This document shows, one piece after another, positions 23,822-32,984 of a DNA stretch of 33,809 nucleotides (the stretch's first letter is position 1; each line of letters opens with the position of its first letter). Below the pieces are notes generated by a model. That model was given only the letters and a program-made list of their open reading frames with translations. It did no database searches and was not told the DNA's origin. This DNA comes from GCA-2718845 sp913041905 (GTDB taxonomy: Bacteria; Pseudomonadota; Gammaproteobacteria; GCA-002705445; GCA-002716945), in NCBI GenBank assembly GCA_913041905.1, contig CAJWJQ010000009.1, positions 1 to 33,809 on the forward strand, written 5' to 3'. A program made the position numbers and the translations under genes.

Positions 23822-24673
23822 ATGTTAGAAAAAATTAATCTATATATGCAATTAATGAGGATAGACAAACCTATTGGTTTTTATTTATTAATGTGGCCAG
23901 TATTATGGTCTTTTTTAATAGCCTCAAACGGTAATCCAAATTTATTTTATATGCTGATTTTTGGAATTGGCATAATTGCAACAAGATCTGCTGGCTGCAT
24001 TATAAATGATTATTTTGATCAAGATTTCGACAAAAAAGTTGAAAGAACAAAAAGCAGAGTGTTGGCTACTAAGCAAGTTTCAAATCCTGAAGCACTAATA
24101 TTATTTGGTTTATTAATATCAATATGCTTTATTTTATTGTTAATGCTAGGCTTGAAAATTATATTGTTTGCTGGTTTTTCCCTTTTCTTATTAGTTCTAT
24201 ATCCACTGACAAAAAGGTACTTTAAAATACCCCAGTTAATTTTAGGTTTAGCTTTTGGATCAAGTATTCCGATGGTGTTTATATTAGAGAAGGATATGAT
24301 TGATACAAATTGTATATTGCTATATATAATAACAATAATGTGGGCTATAACATATGATACTTATTACGCGATGGCTGATAAAAAAGATGATAAAAAAATT
24401 GGAATAAAATCATCTGCTATTTTTTTTGGCGATAAAGATATAATATATAGCTTAGTGTTACATTACCTTGCGTTAAGTTTGTTTGTAGTGATAGGAATCT
24501 TAAATTCGTTTTCAATGATATATTATTTTTTTTTACTAATTTCAGCTTTATGTATAATTTATCAACACTTGTTAGCTAAAAATAGAATACCGTATCAATG
24601 TATTTCAGCCTTTGAAAATAATAATATATTTGGATTAATAATCAGTTTTGGTCTAATATTGAATTATCTTTAA
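23822..24673 (+). CDS. ubiA: 4-hydroxybenzoate polyprenyltransferase
   Basis: A 283-residue polytopic membrane prenyltransferase that attaches the polyprenyl chain to 4-hydroxybenzoate in ubiquinone synthesis. The first aspartate-rich motif is NDYFDQDFDKKVERTKSR near 62-79, and the second is YDTYYAMADKKDDKKIG near 177-193; both bind magnesium diphosphate. About eight hydrophobic spans are visible. It lacks an adjacent ubiC chorismate lyase. The gap to the preceding fae-like gene is seven bases and to bioB four, so it sits inside the operon. Confidence 0.96.
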   Translation: MLEKINLYMQLMRIDKPIGFYLLMWPVLWSFLIASNGNPNLFYMLIFGIGIIATRSAGCIINDYFDQDFDKKVERTKSRVLATKQVSNPEALILFGLLISICFILLLMLGLKIILFAGFSLFLLVLYPLTKRYFKIPQLILGLAFGSSIPMVFILEKDMIDTNCILLYIITIMWAITYDTYYAMADKKDDKKIGIKSSAIFFGDKDIIYSLVLHYLALSLFVVIGILNSFSMIYYFFLLISALCIIYQHLLAKNRIPYQCISAFENNNIFGLIISFGLILNYL

Positions 24674-24677
24674 TAAA

Positions 24678-25628
24678 ATGTTGAACCTTAAAATAAAAAA
24701 TAATTGGACATTATCTGAATTAGAACAAATTTATAATTTGCCATTTAATGACTTGATATGGAAATCTCACAAACTTCATAGAGAATTTCATGACCCAAAC
24801 AAAATACAAATATCAACTCTAATGTCAGTTAAAACTGGTGGTTGCCCAGAAGACTGTAAATACTGCTCTCAAAGCATAAGATATGAAGCAGAGATAAATA
24901 TTGAGAATACATTACCTCTCAAAGAGGTAATAGAACAAGCTAAACAAGCGAAAGAAAATGGGGCGTCTCGTTTTTGCATGGGTGCCGCGTGGAGAAATTT
25001 GAATAACAACAATTTATCCAAAATTAAAGAAATGATAGTGGAGGTTAAAAAATTAGGGCTAGAAACTTGTGTAACATTAGGCATGTTAACAGAAGAGCAG
25101 GCAATCGAACTAAAAAAATCTGGGCTTGATTACTATAATCATAATTTAGATACGTCTGAAGAATACTATAAAAAAGTTGTAACGACACGATCATATAAAG
25201 ATAGGCTAAATACTATTAAGTATGTTAGGGATGCGGGTATAAAAGTATGTTGTGGTGGTATTTTAGGACTCGGCGAAGAGAATATTGATAGAATTAAACT
25301 TATTCATGTTTTAGCAAACCTTGATGAGCAACCTGAATCAGTTCCAATTAATCAATTGGTCAAGGTTAAAGGTACTCCATTCTTTGATAATGCCGATATC
25401 GACGAATTTGATTTCATAAGAACAATAGCATTAGCGCGTATAGCAATGCCAAAATCATTTATAAGATTGTCTGCCGGAAGAGACTCTATGAATGATCAAA
25501 TGCAAGCCTTATGTTTCTTTGCTGGGGCAAATTCTATATTCTATGGAGAAGAATTACTTACTGCTAAAAACTCTAGCGTGCAGCATGATCAAAAACTAAT
25601 GAAGAAGTTGAAAATTGGAACAACTTAG
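24678..25628 (+). CDS. bioB: Biotin synthase
   Basis: A 316-residue radical-SAM enzyme inserting sulfur into dethiobiotin. The 4Fe-4S cysteines are in GGCPEDCKYCSQS near 53-65 (C-x3-C-x2-C). The 2Fe-2S ligands appear in RFCMGAAWR, ETCVTLGML and VCCGGILGLGE, with the unusual arginine ligand in IRLSAGRD near the C terminus. Length is slightly below E. coli BioB (346). It is followed five bases later by bioF; bioA, bioC, bioD and bioH are not in the window. Confidence 0.97.
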   Translation: MLNLKIKNNWTLSELEQIYNLPFNDLIWKSHKLHREFHDPNKIQISTLMSVKTGGCPEDCKYCSQSIRYEAEINIENTLPLKEVIEQAKQAKENGASRFCMGAAWRNLNNNNLSKIKEMIVEVKKLGLETCVTLGMLTEEQAIELKKSGLDYYNHNLDTSEEYYKKVVTTRSYKDRLNTIKYVRDAGIKVCCGGILGLGEENIDRIKLIHVLANLDEQPESVPINQLVKVKGTPFFDNADIDEFDFIRTIALARIAMPKSFIRLSAGRDSMNDQMQALCFFAGANSIFYGEELLTAKNSSVQHDQKLMKKLKIGTT

Positions 25629-25633
25629 ATCGA

Positions 25634-26788
25634 GTGTCTAATTATAATCAAGAACTAAAAGATATTAAAAAATCTGGATATTATAGAGATAGATTAATTA
25701 TTCAATCTCCTCAAGAATCTATAATTAAAATTAATAAAAAAAAATACGTAAATTTTTCAAGTAATAATTATCTTAATCTGTCTAATAACAAAAATATAAA
25801 ACGAGCTATTGTTTCGAAAATTCAAGAACTAGGAGTTGGTTCTGGCTCATCTCCATTAATAAGTGGTTATACTGAAGAACACCATAAATTAGAAAAAGAT
25901 TTATCTAAACTATTAAATTTTGAATCAACGCTTGTGATGAATTCTGGTTATTTAGCTAATGTTGGGCTAGCTAATGCTATAGCAGAAAAAAATATTATTA
26001 TATTTCAAGATAGATTAAATCATAATTCTATAATAGAAGGAACGAGATTATCTACGTCAAAACTTATACGATACAATCATAATTCTTATGTTGATCTTGA
26101 AAAGAAATTAGCAAATTTTAAAAAATATAAAAAAATTATTTATACAGACAGTATATTTAGTATGACAGGTGAAATTGCTAATATCCCAATTTTATCAAGT
26201 ATAGCAAAAAAATATGATGCTTTGTTATTCGTAGATGATGCACATGGGTTTGGTGTTCTTAGGGAACATGAAAATATATTTCCTTCTTGCTTGAATTTTT
26301 TTCATGGTAAAAATTTAAAAATTGACGCTTATATAGGGACTTTTGGAAAAGCGGTAGGGACATTTGGATCATTTGTAGCTGGTTCAAAAAATCTAATAGA
26401 TTTTTTAGTTCAAAAATCTAAACCATATATATACTCTACGGCACTACCAGCTGCACTTGTAGGGGCAACAAGAGAAAGTATAAAACTTATAATGAAAACA
26501 AAAACATTAAATCGTACACTGAAAAACAATGTTGATTTTTTTAGAAAAAATGCTACTGAGAATAAAATAAATATTAATGAATCAATAACTCCTATACAGA
26601 CTATTACATACGGCTGTCCAAAAAAGGTAAAAAAAATTCAAAATAAAGCTTTTGAGAATGGGTTATTTGTACAGGCAATTAGATATCCAACAGTACCTAA
26701 AAATAAAGATTTATTGAGGGTAAATTTGACAAGCGGTCATAATTTAAAACAAATTGAAAAATTGTTAAATTTTTTGAGATATATATAA
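25634..26788 (+). CDS. bioF: 8-amino-7-oxononanoate synthase
   Basis: A 384-residue PLP enzyme that joins pimeloyl-thioester and alanine, the first committed step of biotin ring assembly. Conserved parts are FSSNNYLNLS near 44-53, GSGSSPLISGYTEEH near 69-83, VDDAHGFGVL near 197-206, and the PLP lysine in GTFGKAVGTFGS near 234-245. The start is a GTG at 25634, five bases after the bioB stop, because no in-frame ATG precedes the conserved region. Pairing with bioB fits; a 2-amino-3-ketobutyrate ligase is less likely in this context. Confidence 0.94.
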   Translation: MSNYNQELKDIKKSGYYRDRLIIQSPQESIIKINKKKYVNFSSNNYLNLSNNKNIKRAIVSKIQELGVGSGSSPLISGYTEEHHKLEKDLSKLLNFESTLVMNSGYLANVGLANAIAEKNIIIFQDRLNHNSIIEGTRLSTSKLIRYNHNSYVDLEKKLANFKKYKKIIYTDSIFSMTGEIANIPILSSIAKKYDALLFVDDAHGFGVLREHENIFPSCLNFFHGKNLKIDAYIGTFGKAVGTFGSFVAGSKNLIDFLVQKSKPYIYSTALPAALVGATRESIKLIMKTKTLNRTLKNNVDFFRKNATENKININESITPIQTITYGCPKKVKKIQNKAFENGLFVQAIRYPTVPKNKDLLRVNLTSGHNLKQIEKLLNFLRYI

Positions 26789-26816
26789 TAGTATTACTAT
26801 TTTGGAGCTTAGCTTT

Positions 26817-28046
26817 ATGAATATTTTGAATGGTAAGAATATCCTGCTTGGTATAACGGGAAGCATTGCTGCCTATAAAGCTGCTGACCTTACCAGTAAA
26901 CTTAAAAAGCAAGGTTGCGATATTAAAATAGTAATGACTAAAAGTTCAGAACTATTTATCACCGAAACTACTCTTGAGTCTTTATCAGGGAACAAAGTTA
27001 TATCCGAAAATTCTGACTCACCAACCCTAACAAATTTTTCCCACCTAGACTTGGCAAAATGGGCTGACATAATATTAATAGCTCCATGTACAGCAAATTT
27101 TATGAATAAATTAGCTAATGGTCATGGTGATGACTTATTATCCACAATCTGTTTAGCTTTTACAAAATCAATATTTATTGCACCAGCAATGAATCCAGAT
27201 ATGTGGAATAACAAAATTAGCCAAGCAAGTATTAAAAAATTACGAGAAGCTGAAATTACTATTATAGGTCCAAATTATGGAACTCATGCATGCGGAGATG
27301 TTGGGTACGGAAAAATGATAAATCCTGATGAAATTATTAATCAACTGATTAATAAGAATATTTATTCTGATCTTTCTGGGAAAAGAATTCTGGTTACAGC
27401 TGGGCCAACTCGAGAGCCAATTGATCCAGTGAGATATATGAGTAATTATAGTTCTGGGAAAATGGGATTTGCAATTGCAATTGCCGCAAAACAAATGGGG
27501 GCAAATGTAGAAATAATAACCGGGCCTGTTACACTGCAAAGAATTCAAGGTATTAAAACAACATGCGTTGAAACTTCATCTGAAATGGCTGAATCAGTAT
27601 TAACAAAAATTATAGATAAAGATATCTTTATATCTACTGCTGCTATAGCAGATTATAGACCCAAGGACTATTCTCAGACAAAATATAAAAAAGAGATGAA
27701 TAATATAAAAATAGAATTTGAACGTGGGATAGATATTTTAAAGAAAATTTCTACAGAATTTAAAAATATTTTTACAGTTGGTTTTGCAGCAGAAACTGAT
27801 AATTTAGAAAAAAATACAATGAAAAAATTAAAAAATAAAGATTTAGATATTATAGTTGGAAACATAGCTAACCATGAACTTGGTCTTGGTTTTGAATCAG
27901 ATTATAATAAAGTAGTTGTATATTCAAAATATAATAGTATTGAAATAGACACAGATAAAAAAATTAATATTGCACAAAAAACAATGAAGTTTATTGCTGA
28001 TGAGTATAAAAAAAAGCTTTCATTGGTGAAGTCTAATGTTAGATAA
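26817..28046 (+). CDS. coaBC: Bifunctional phosphopantothenoylcysteine decarboxylase / synthetase
   Basis: A 409-residue flavoprotein making 4-phosphopantetheine in CoA synthesis. The CoaC half starts with ILLGITGSIAAYKA and has the catalytic His in FSHLDLAKWAD, the APCTANFMNKLANG substrate loop, the PAMNPDMW motif, and HACGDVGYGKM with the redox cysteine. The CoaB half begins with TAGPTREPIDPVRYMSN near 204-220 and has KYKKEMNN late. An ORF start at TTG 26802 is possible, but the ATG at 26817 has a GGAG ribosome site nine bases ahead (26804-26807). It overlaps dut by 11 bases. Confidence 0.96.
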   Translation: MNILNGKNILLGITGSIAAYKAADLTSKLKKQGCDIKIVMTKSSELFITETTLESLSGNKVISENSDSPTLTNFSHLDLAKWADIILIAPCTANFMNKLANGHGDDLLSTICLAFTKSIFIAPAMNPDMWNNKISQASIKKLREAEITIIGPNYGTHACGDVGYGKMINPDEIINQLINKNIYSDLSGKRILVTAGPTREPIDPVRYMSNYSSGKMGFAIAIAAKQMGANVEIITGPVTLQRIQGIKTTCVETSSEMAESVLTKIIDKDIFISTAAIADYRPKDYSQTKYKKEMNNIKIEFERGIDILKKISTEFKNIFTVGFAAETDNLEKNTMKKLKNKDLDIIVGNIANHELGLGFESDYNKVVVYSKYNSIEIDTDKKINIAQKTMKFIADEYKKKLSLVKSNVR

Positions 28047-28485
28047 CATTAAAATAAAAATACTCAACAAAAATATAAAAGAATTGCCAAACTTCTCTAC
28101 AGATGGTTCGGCAGGACTAGATTTACGCGCAGCCATTAATTCTGCTATTACTATTAAATCTAATGCAACAGAATTGATACCAACTGGGATCTCTATATAT
28201 ATAGAAAATAATGCACATGCAGCATTGATATTACCTAGATCAGGCTTAGGTCACAAACATGGTATAGTTTTAGGAAATTTAGTAGGTCTCATCGACTCTG
28301 ATTATCAAGGAGAGCTTTTGGTATCGTGTTGGAATAGAAGTGATAAAGATTTTAAAATAGAGCCACTTGATAGGATTGCGCAATTAATATTTATTACTAT
28401 TGATAAGCCAACTTTCACTGTGGTAGATGAATTTAGTAAAACAAATAGAGGCAAAGGCGGCTTTGGATCCTCAGGTAAAAAATAA
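28036..28485 (+). CDS. dut: dUTP diphosphatase (dUTPase)
   Basis: A 149-residue trimeric dUTPase hydrolysing dUTP to dUMP, limiting uracil in DNA. Motifs 1 to 5 are visible: GSAGLDLRA near 25-33, RSGLGHKHGIVLGN with LVGLIDSDYQGEL near 72-98, RIAQLIFI near 115-122, and the mobile C-terminal RGKGGFGSSGK lid. Length matches E. coli Dut (151). The coaBC-dut pairing is widespread in Gammaproteobacteria. The stop is followed one base later by the likely TTG start of algC. Confidence 0.97.
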   Translation: MLDNIKIKILNKNIKELPNFSTDGSAGLDLRAAINSAITIKSNATELIPTGISIYIENNAHAALILPRSGLGHKHGIVLGNLVGLIDSDYQGELLVSCWNRSDKDFKIEPLDRIAQLIFITIDKPTFTVVDEFSKTNRGKGGFGSSGKK

Positions 28486-28486
28486 A

Positions 28487-29866
28487 TTGAAAATCCCAAA
28501 TGCTATCTTCAGAGCATATGATATTAGAGGAAAATACCCTAGCGAAATAAATAAAGATATATTTTTTTTACTAGGACAAACAATAGGCACAAAAGTAAAA
28601 CACTCTAAAACTGGACCAATTTGTGTGTGTATGGATGGCAGATTATCAAGTGATGAACTTAAAAGCAGTTTAATTGATGGGCTTTTATTAACAGGCAATG
28701 ATGTGATAGATATTGGTATGTTGCCTACTCCTCTATTGTATTTTTCTCTAAATTATTTAAAAATCGTAAATGGATTAATGGTAACAGGCAGCCATAATCC
28801 AAAAAACTATAATGGCGTAAAACTAGTTCTTAATAATAAAACACTCTTTGGAAGCCATATAGCTGAGATATATACAGGCATGAATAAAAATATAATTAGA
28901 AAAGATGTCCAAAAAGGAATTCTAAAAAAAGAAAATAGTATTCTTGATTCTTATATTAAAAATATTAAATCAAGCATAAAAATAATTTCTAATTTAAAAA
29001 TAATAATAGATTGTGGTAATGGCGTTACTGGTAAAGTTATAAAAAAAATATTTGATAGCCTAAATATTAAAGTAGAAGTTATCAATGAGGAGGTTGACGG
29101 AGAATTTCCAAATCACCCTCCTGACCCTACAAATATTAAAAATTTAGTACAACTTAAAAACAAAATGAAAGAGCGTAATGCAGATATAGGATTTGCGTAT
29201 GACGGTGATGGGGATAGAGTTATTGTGATAGATAAATCCTTAGAAGTAATTTGGCCTGACCAATTACTTATGATATTTAGTAAAATTATATTAGAAAATA
29301 ATCCTGGCAGTAAAATTGTATACGACATTAAGTGTTCTAAACATTTAGAAAATACAATCATTGAAAATGGAGGTATCCCAATATTATCTAAAACAGGTCA
29401 TTCTTTTATTAAAGAATCAATAATTAAAAATGGGGCTACCTTGGGAGGTGAAATGAGTGGGCATATTTTCTTTAATGATAAATGGTATGGATTTGATGAT
29501 GGAATATATTCATCTATAAGGCTTCTAGAAATATTTTCATCTTACAATAAAATGCAATCTATGATAAATAGCTTGCCTAAATCAGCTACAACTCCTGAAA
29601 TTAATATAGAGTTTGAAGATAATAATCATTTTACTTTCATGGATTTATTTGTAAAACTAACTAAGTTTGAAGGAGCTGAAATAATTAATATTGATGGAAT
29701 AAAAATAATATATTCATTTGGATGGGGATTGATTAGATGTTCAAATACTTCGTCTAATCTTGTATTAAGATTTGAAGCAGATGACGAAAAATCATTAAAT
29801 AAAATTAAAACAATAATGAAGAATGCTATGCTAAAGATAGATAAAAATTTGAATGTGCCATTTTAA
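28487..29866 (+). CDS. algC: Phosphomannomutase / phosphoglucomutase
   Basis: A 459-residue alpha-D-phosphohexomutase (AlgC type) interconverting hexose 1- and 6-phosphates for surface-sugar synthesis. It begins IPNAIFRAYDIRG, the family N terminus. The phosphoserine is Ser102 in VTGSHNPKNYNG, the magnesium loop is YDGDGDRV, and the sugar-specificity loop is GGEMSGH. The frame is open back to an ATG at 28427 inside dut, adding 20 residues (MNLVKQ...). That extension only re-reads the conserved dut lid in another frame, so the TTG at 28487 just after the dut stop is preferred (AGG ribosome site 11 bases before). The coaBC-dut-algC-argB order matches Pseudomonas. Confidence 0.93.
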   Translation: MKIPNAIFRAYDIRGKYPSEINKDIFFLLGQTIGTKVKHSKTGPICVCMDGRLSSDELKSSLIDGLLLTGNDVIDIGMLPTPLLYFSLNYLKIVNGLMVTGSHNPKNYNGVKLVLNNKTLFGSHIAEIYTGMNKNIIRKDVQKGILKKENSILDSYIKNIKSSIKIISNLKIIIDCGNGVTGKVIKKIFDSLNIKVEVINEEVDGEFPNHPPDPTNIKNLVQLKNKMKERNADIGFAYDGDGDRVIVIDKSLEVIWPDQLLMIFSKIILENNPGSKIVYDIKCSKHLENTIIENGGIPILSKTGHSFIKESIIKNGATLGGEMSGHIFFNDKWYGFDDGIYSSIRLLEIFSSYNKMQSMINSLPKSATTPEINIEFEDNNHFTFMDLFVKLTKFEGAEIINIDGIKIIYSFGWGLIRCSNTSSNLVLRFEADDEKSLNKIKTIMKNAMLKIDKNLNVPF

Positions 29867-29871
29867 AATAA

Positions 29872-30774
29872 ATGAAAAAACTTGAAGACGTAATATATAG
29901 AGATGAACCAAAAATTACTCCAAGTACTGCAAAAGTACTTATAGAGGCTTTACCATACATCCAACAATTATCTGGGAAAGTATTGGTAATAAAATTTGGG
30001 GGTAATGCGATGGTGGATGAAACTCTCAAAAATAATTTTGCTAAAGATGTAATCTTGCTAAAACAAGTGGGCGTACATCCAGTTATTATTCATGGTGGAG
30101 GCCCACAAATTACATCATATTTGAAAAAATCTGGGATTGAGTCAGAATTTGCAAATGGGATGAGAATTACAGATCCAAACTCAATTCATATTATAGAAAT
30201 GGTCCTGGGTGGACTAATAAATAAAGATATAGTCAACACAATTACATCGCTAGGCGGCAAAGCAGTAGGTCTCTCAGGCAAGGATGGAGGGCTTATTAGA
30301 GCAAAAAAAATTATAGGCGAAGGTGAATACAAAGATGTTGATTTTAAAAATACAGGCACAGTGCAAAGTATTGATCCTGAAGTTGTTAGCTTGTTAGATG
30401 GCTCTCCGTTTATTCCTGTGATTGCGCCAATTGGAATAGGGGATGATGGCAAAACATACAATATCAACGCGGATCTAGTAGCAGGTAAAATAGCTCACAT
30501 ATTACAAGCCAGTAAATATTTAATTCTAACAAATACTACTGGGATACTTGATAGTAAAAATGATTTAATTCAATCTATCAACGCAAATGAAGTAAAAAAA
30601 CTCATAAAAAAAGGAACTATATCTAAAGGAATGTTACCAAAAGTAAATTCTGCCCTTGAGGCTGTTGCGTCAGGTGTTGAACATGTACAAATAATTGACG
30701 GAACAGTTGATCATTCAGTATTGTTAGAGCTATTCACTGATGAAGGGATTGGAACAATGATTCGTAGGAATTAA
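29872..30774 (+). CDS. argB: Acetylglutamate kinase
   Basis: A 300-residue amino-acid kinase phosphorylating N-acetylglutamate, the second step of arginine synthesis. Signatures are VIKFGGNAM near 40-48 (phosphate-binding Lys), HGGGPQI near 74-80, GLSGKDGGLIRAKK near 133-146 and NINADLVAGK near 197-206. The N-terminal extension with STAKVLIEALPYIQ is the helix that mediates hexamer formation in arginine-inhibited enzymes, so feedback inhibition by arginine is likely. It begins six bases after algC. Confidence 0.97.
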   Translation: MKKLEDVIYRDEPKITPSTAKVLIEALPYIQQLSGKVLVIKFGGNAMVDETLKNNFAKDVILLKQVGVHPVIIHGGGPQITSYLKKSGIESEFANGMRITDPNSIHIIEMVLGGLINKDIVNTITSLGGKAVGLSGKDGGLIRAKKIIGEGEYKDVDFKNTGTVQSIDPEVVSLLDGSPFIPVIAPIGIGDDGKTYNINADLVAGKIAHILQASKYLILTNTTGILDSKNDLIQSINANEVKKLIKKGTISKGMLPKVNSALEAVASGVEHVQIIDGTVDHSVLLELFTDEGIGTMIRRN

Positions 30775-30775
30775 T

Positions 30776-31528
30776 TTGCTCGAATACTTTTATTTATTTA
30801 TAGTATCTTTAATTTCAAATATATTTTCTGCTTTCTCTGGTGGAGGCGCAGGCGTAATACAATTGCCAGCAATTTTATTAATTTTTGATACTACGTTTAT
30901 TAATGCATTAGCAGTACATAAAACAGCAACAGTTGCTCTTGGAATTGGTGCTTCTCTAAGATTTCTTAGAAGTGTCCAATTTAATAAAAAACTTTTATTA
31001 GTATCATTATCATTTGGGTTACCAAGCGTAATAATGGGTGCTAAATTAATCTCACATCTAAATGATGAATTATCAAGATTACTCTTGGGTTTTTTAATTA
31101 TTTCACTAGCTATTTACTCATTTAAAGAAAAAAAATATGGTGAATATGAAAAAAAATATGTAAGCTCTGCACAAAATAATTTTTTAGGAATAATCTTAAT
31201 TTTTTTTGTCGGGCTATTGAATGGCTCTTTATCTGCAGGCACAGGATTAATATTTACAATTATTATGATTTCTTGGTATGGCATGGATTACAAAAGAGCA
31301 ATCGCATATACATTAGTAATAGTAGGATTTTTTTATAATGCAACAGGCGCAATTACTCTTGGTTTATTAACAAATATTGATTGGTCAATTTTACCACCTT
31401 TGCTACTGGGTTCATTAATTGGAGGATATTTTGGAGCTCATCTTGCTCTATCAAAAGATAATAAGACTATAAAAATAATATATCAAACTATAACCATTCT
31501 AGTTGGTGCTAGTTTAATTTATAATTAA
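30776..31528 (+). CDS. TSUP-family (TauE/SafE) membrane transporter
   Basis: A 250-residue polytopic membrane protein with about eight hydrophobic spans. The N-terminal FSGGGAGVIQLPAIL (about 20-34) and the second-half GLLNGSLSAGTGLIFT (about 144-159) are the paired glycine-rich motifs of the duplicated TSUP fold. Family members export or import sulfonates, sulfite and related organic acids. The substrate cannot be told here. The start is a TTG at 30776, two bases after the argB stop, as no ATG precedes the first span. The gene ends one base from the convergent pyrE stop. Confidence 0.88.
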   Translation: MLEYFYLFIVSLISNIFSAFSGGGAGVIQLPAILLIFDTTFINALAVHKTATVALGIGASLRFLRSVQFNKKLLLVSLSFGLPSVIMGAKLISHLNDELSRLLLGFLIISLAIYSFKEKKYGEYEKKYVSSAQNNFLGIILIFFVGLLNGSLSAGTGLIFTIIMISWYGMDYKRAIAYTLVIVGFFYNATGAITLGLLTNIDWSILPPLLLGSLIGGYFGAHLALSKDNKTIKIIYQTITILVGASLIYN

Positions 31529-31529
31529 T

Positions 31530-32168
31530 CTACCTTTTATATTTATTTATGTAGTCCTGAATTAAGTTTGCAAATGATTTTAAATTATTATTTTCTTTTG
31601 TATAGTTTAAGATGTCATCTAAATTTATAATTGAATGTATATCTAATTTATAATTTTCTGCTATCTCTAAAGAAGCCCGAGATTCTTTGCCAACTTCCAT
31701 TCTGTCAAATGCAACTAATATTGATGAAACCTTAGCATTATTAGAATCCATAAGATCGATAGAATTTAGTATAGAAGCGCCAGAAGATATGACGTCATCT
31801 ATAATTAAGGCACTACCTTTAGGTGTATAACCAACAAAAACACCTTTTTCTCCATGTGATTTAATTTCTTTTCTATTGAATGTATATGGTTTATTAATAT
31901 TATGTTGCGCCTCTAAGTTTATACAAATAGATGAAGAAAGCGTGATACCTTTGTAAGCAGGGCCAAAAATAAAATCAAACTCAAGATTATTTTCCACGAT
32001 ATATTCGCAATAAAATCTAGAAAGTTTATTTAATAATTGGCCAGTACAACACAATCCTGTATTAAAGAAATAAGGGCTCTCTCTGCCAGAATTAAGAGTA
32101 AAATTACCAAATCTTAGTATTTCATGGTCTAATGTGAATTCTATGAATCTTTTTTTAAGGTCGTTCAT
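31530..32168 (-). CDS. pyrE: Orotate phosphoribosyltransferase
   Basis: A 212-residue enzyme converting orotate and PRPP to OMP in pyrimidine synthesis. Shared segments with E. coli PyrE (213 residues) are FTLNSGRESPYFFNTG near 21-36, FGPAYKGI near 69-76, FNRKEIKSHGEKG near 97-109 (PRPP loop), and the PRPP motif ALIIDDVISSGAS near 118-130. The ATG at 32168 gives the family length; an upstream TTG at 32189 would add seven residues. It diverges from xthA across 48 bases, like pyrE and crc in Pseudomonas. Confidence 0.96.
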   Translation of the reverse strand: MNDLKKRFIEFTLDHEILRFGNFTLNSGRESPYFFNTGLCCTGQLLNKLSRFYCEYIVENNLEFDFIFGPAYKGITLSSSICINLEAQHNINKPYTFNRKEIKSHGEKGVFVGYTPKGSALIIDDVISSGASILNSIDLMDSNNAKVSSILVAFDRMEVGKESRASLEIAENYKLDIHSIINLDDILNYTKENNNLKSFANLIQDYINKYKR

Positions 32169-32216
32169 ATATAAATTTAGTAATATCAATATATTAACAC
32201 AGTGCGTATAAAGAAT

Positions 32217-32984
32217 ATGAGAATTTTAACTCTAAATGTTTGTGGTATTAGAGCTAGTCAAAAAAAAGGTTTATTTGCATGGCTGGCTAAACAAAAAACA
32301 GATTTAATATGTTTGCAAGAAACAAGAGCAATGGAGGCTCAAATAACTGGGCCAGAATTCGAACTAAAAGGTTATGGCAGATATATAGAAACTGCTGTTA
32401 AAAAAGGATATAGCGGTGTTTGTATCTTTGCTAAAAATAAGCCAATTAAAATTACAAATAAATTTGGATCAAATTTTTTTGAAAAGGAAGGTAGGTTTAT
32501 TGAATTGGAATTTAAAAATTTAAATATAGTTTCTGTATATTTCCCATCAGGATCCTCGAGTGAGGAAAGACAAAAATTAAAATATAAATTTATGGACAAA
32601 TTTGAGTTATATATAAAGAAAATTTTAAAACGTAAAAAACTAACAATACTTTGTGGGGACTGGAATATTGCACATAAAGAAATGGACATCAGAAACTGGA
32701 AGGCTAACCAAAAAAATTCTGGTTTTTTGCCTGAAGAAAGAGCATGGCTAGATAAAGTATTTTATAAACATGGGCTTATAGATGCTTTTAGAGAAGTAAA
32801 TAAAGAGCCAGATAATTATACTTGGTGGTCTAATAGAGGAAATGCTTGGAATAATAATGTAGGATGGAGAATTGATTATCAGGTTTTGTGTAGTAAGAAA
32901 AAGATAAAAGTGCTTAAAAGTAGAATATATAAAAAACAACGGTTTTCTGACCATAGCCCTTTAATTATAGATTATGATTTATAA
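32217..32984 (+). CDS. xthA: Exodeoxyribonuclease III / AP endonuclease
   Basis: A 255-residue exonuclease-endonuclease-phosphatase enzyme for base-excision repair. It begins MRILTLNVCGIRAS, with the substrate Asn, and has CLQETRA (metal Glu near 34), GDWNIAHKEMDIRNWK near 145-160 (Asp and Asn) and RFSDHSPLIIDY (Asp-His pair) near the C terminus. Position and overall resemblance match Pseudomonas Crc, which has lost catalysis; here the catalytic residues are all retained, so I call an active nuclease. A GTG at 32202 in frame would add five residues; the ATG at 32217 gives the standard N terminus. It overlaps ampG by 11 bases. Confidence 0.93.
   Translation: MRILTLNVCGIRASQKKGLFAWLAKQKTDLICLQETRAMEAQITGPEFELKGYGRYIETAVKKGYSGVCIFAKNKPIKITNKFGSNFFEKEGRFIELEFKNLNIVSVYFPSGSSSEERQKLKYKFMDKFELYIKKILKRKKLTILCGDWNIAHKEMDIRNWKANQKNSGFLPEERAWLDKVFYKHGLIDAFREVNKEPDNYTWWSNRGNAWNNNVGWRIDYQVLCSKKKIKVLKSRIYKKQRFSDHSPLIIDYDL

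Noticed and set aside
27240..27548. A Cys/His-rich 102-residue frame antisense to coaBC
   Set aside because: The composition is the complement of conserved coaBC codons; no zinc-binding pattern is regular.
32217..32984. Naming this gene crc
   Set aside because: Synteny fits, but the catalytic residues lost in Crc are retained, so a nuclease is the safer call.
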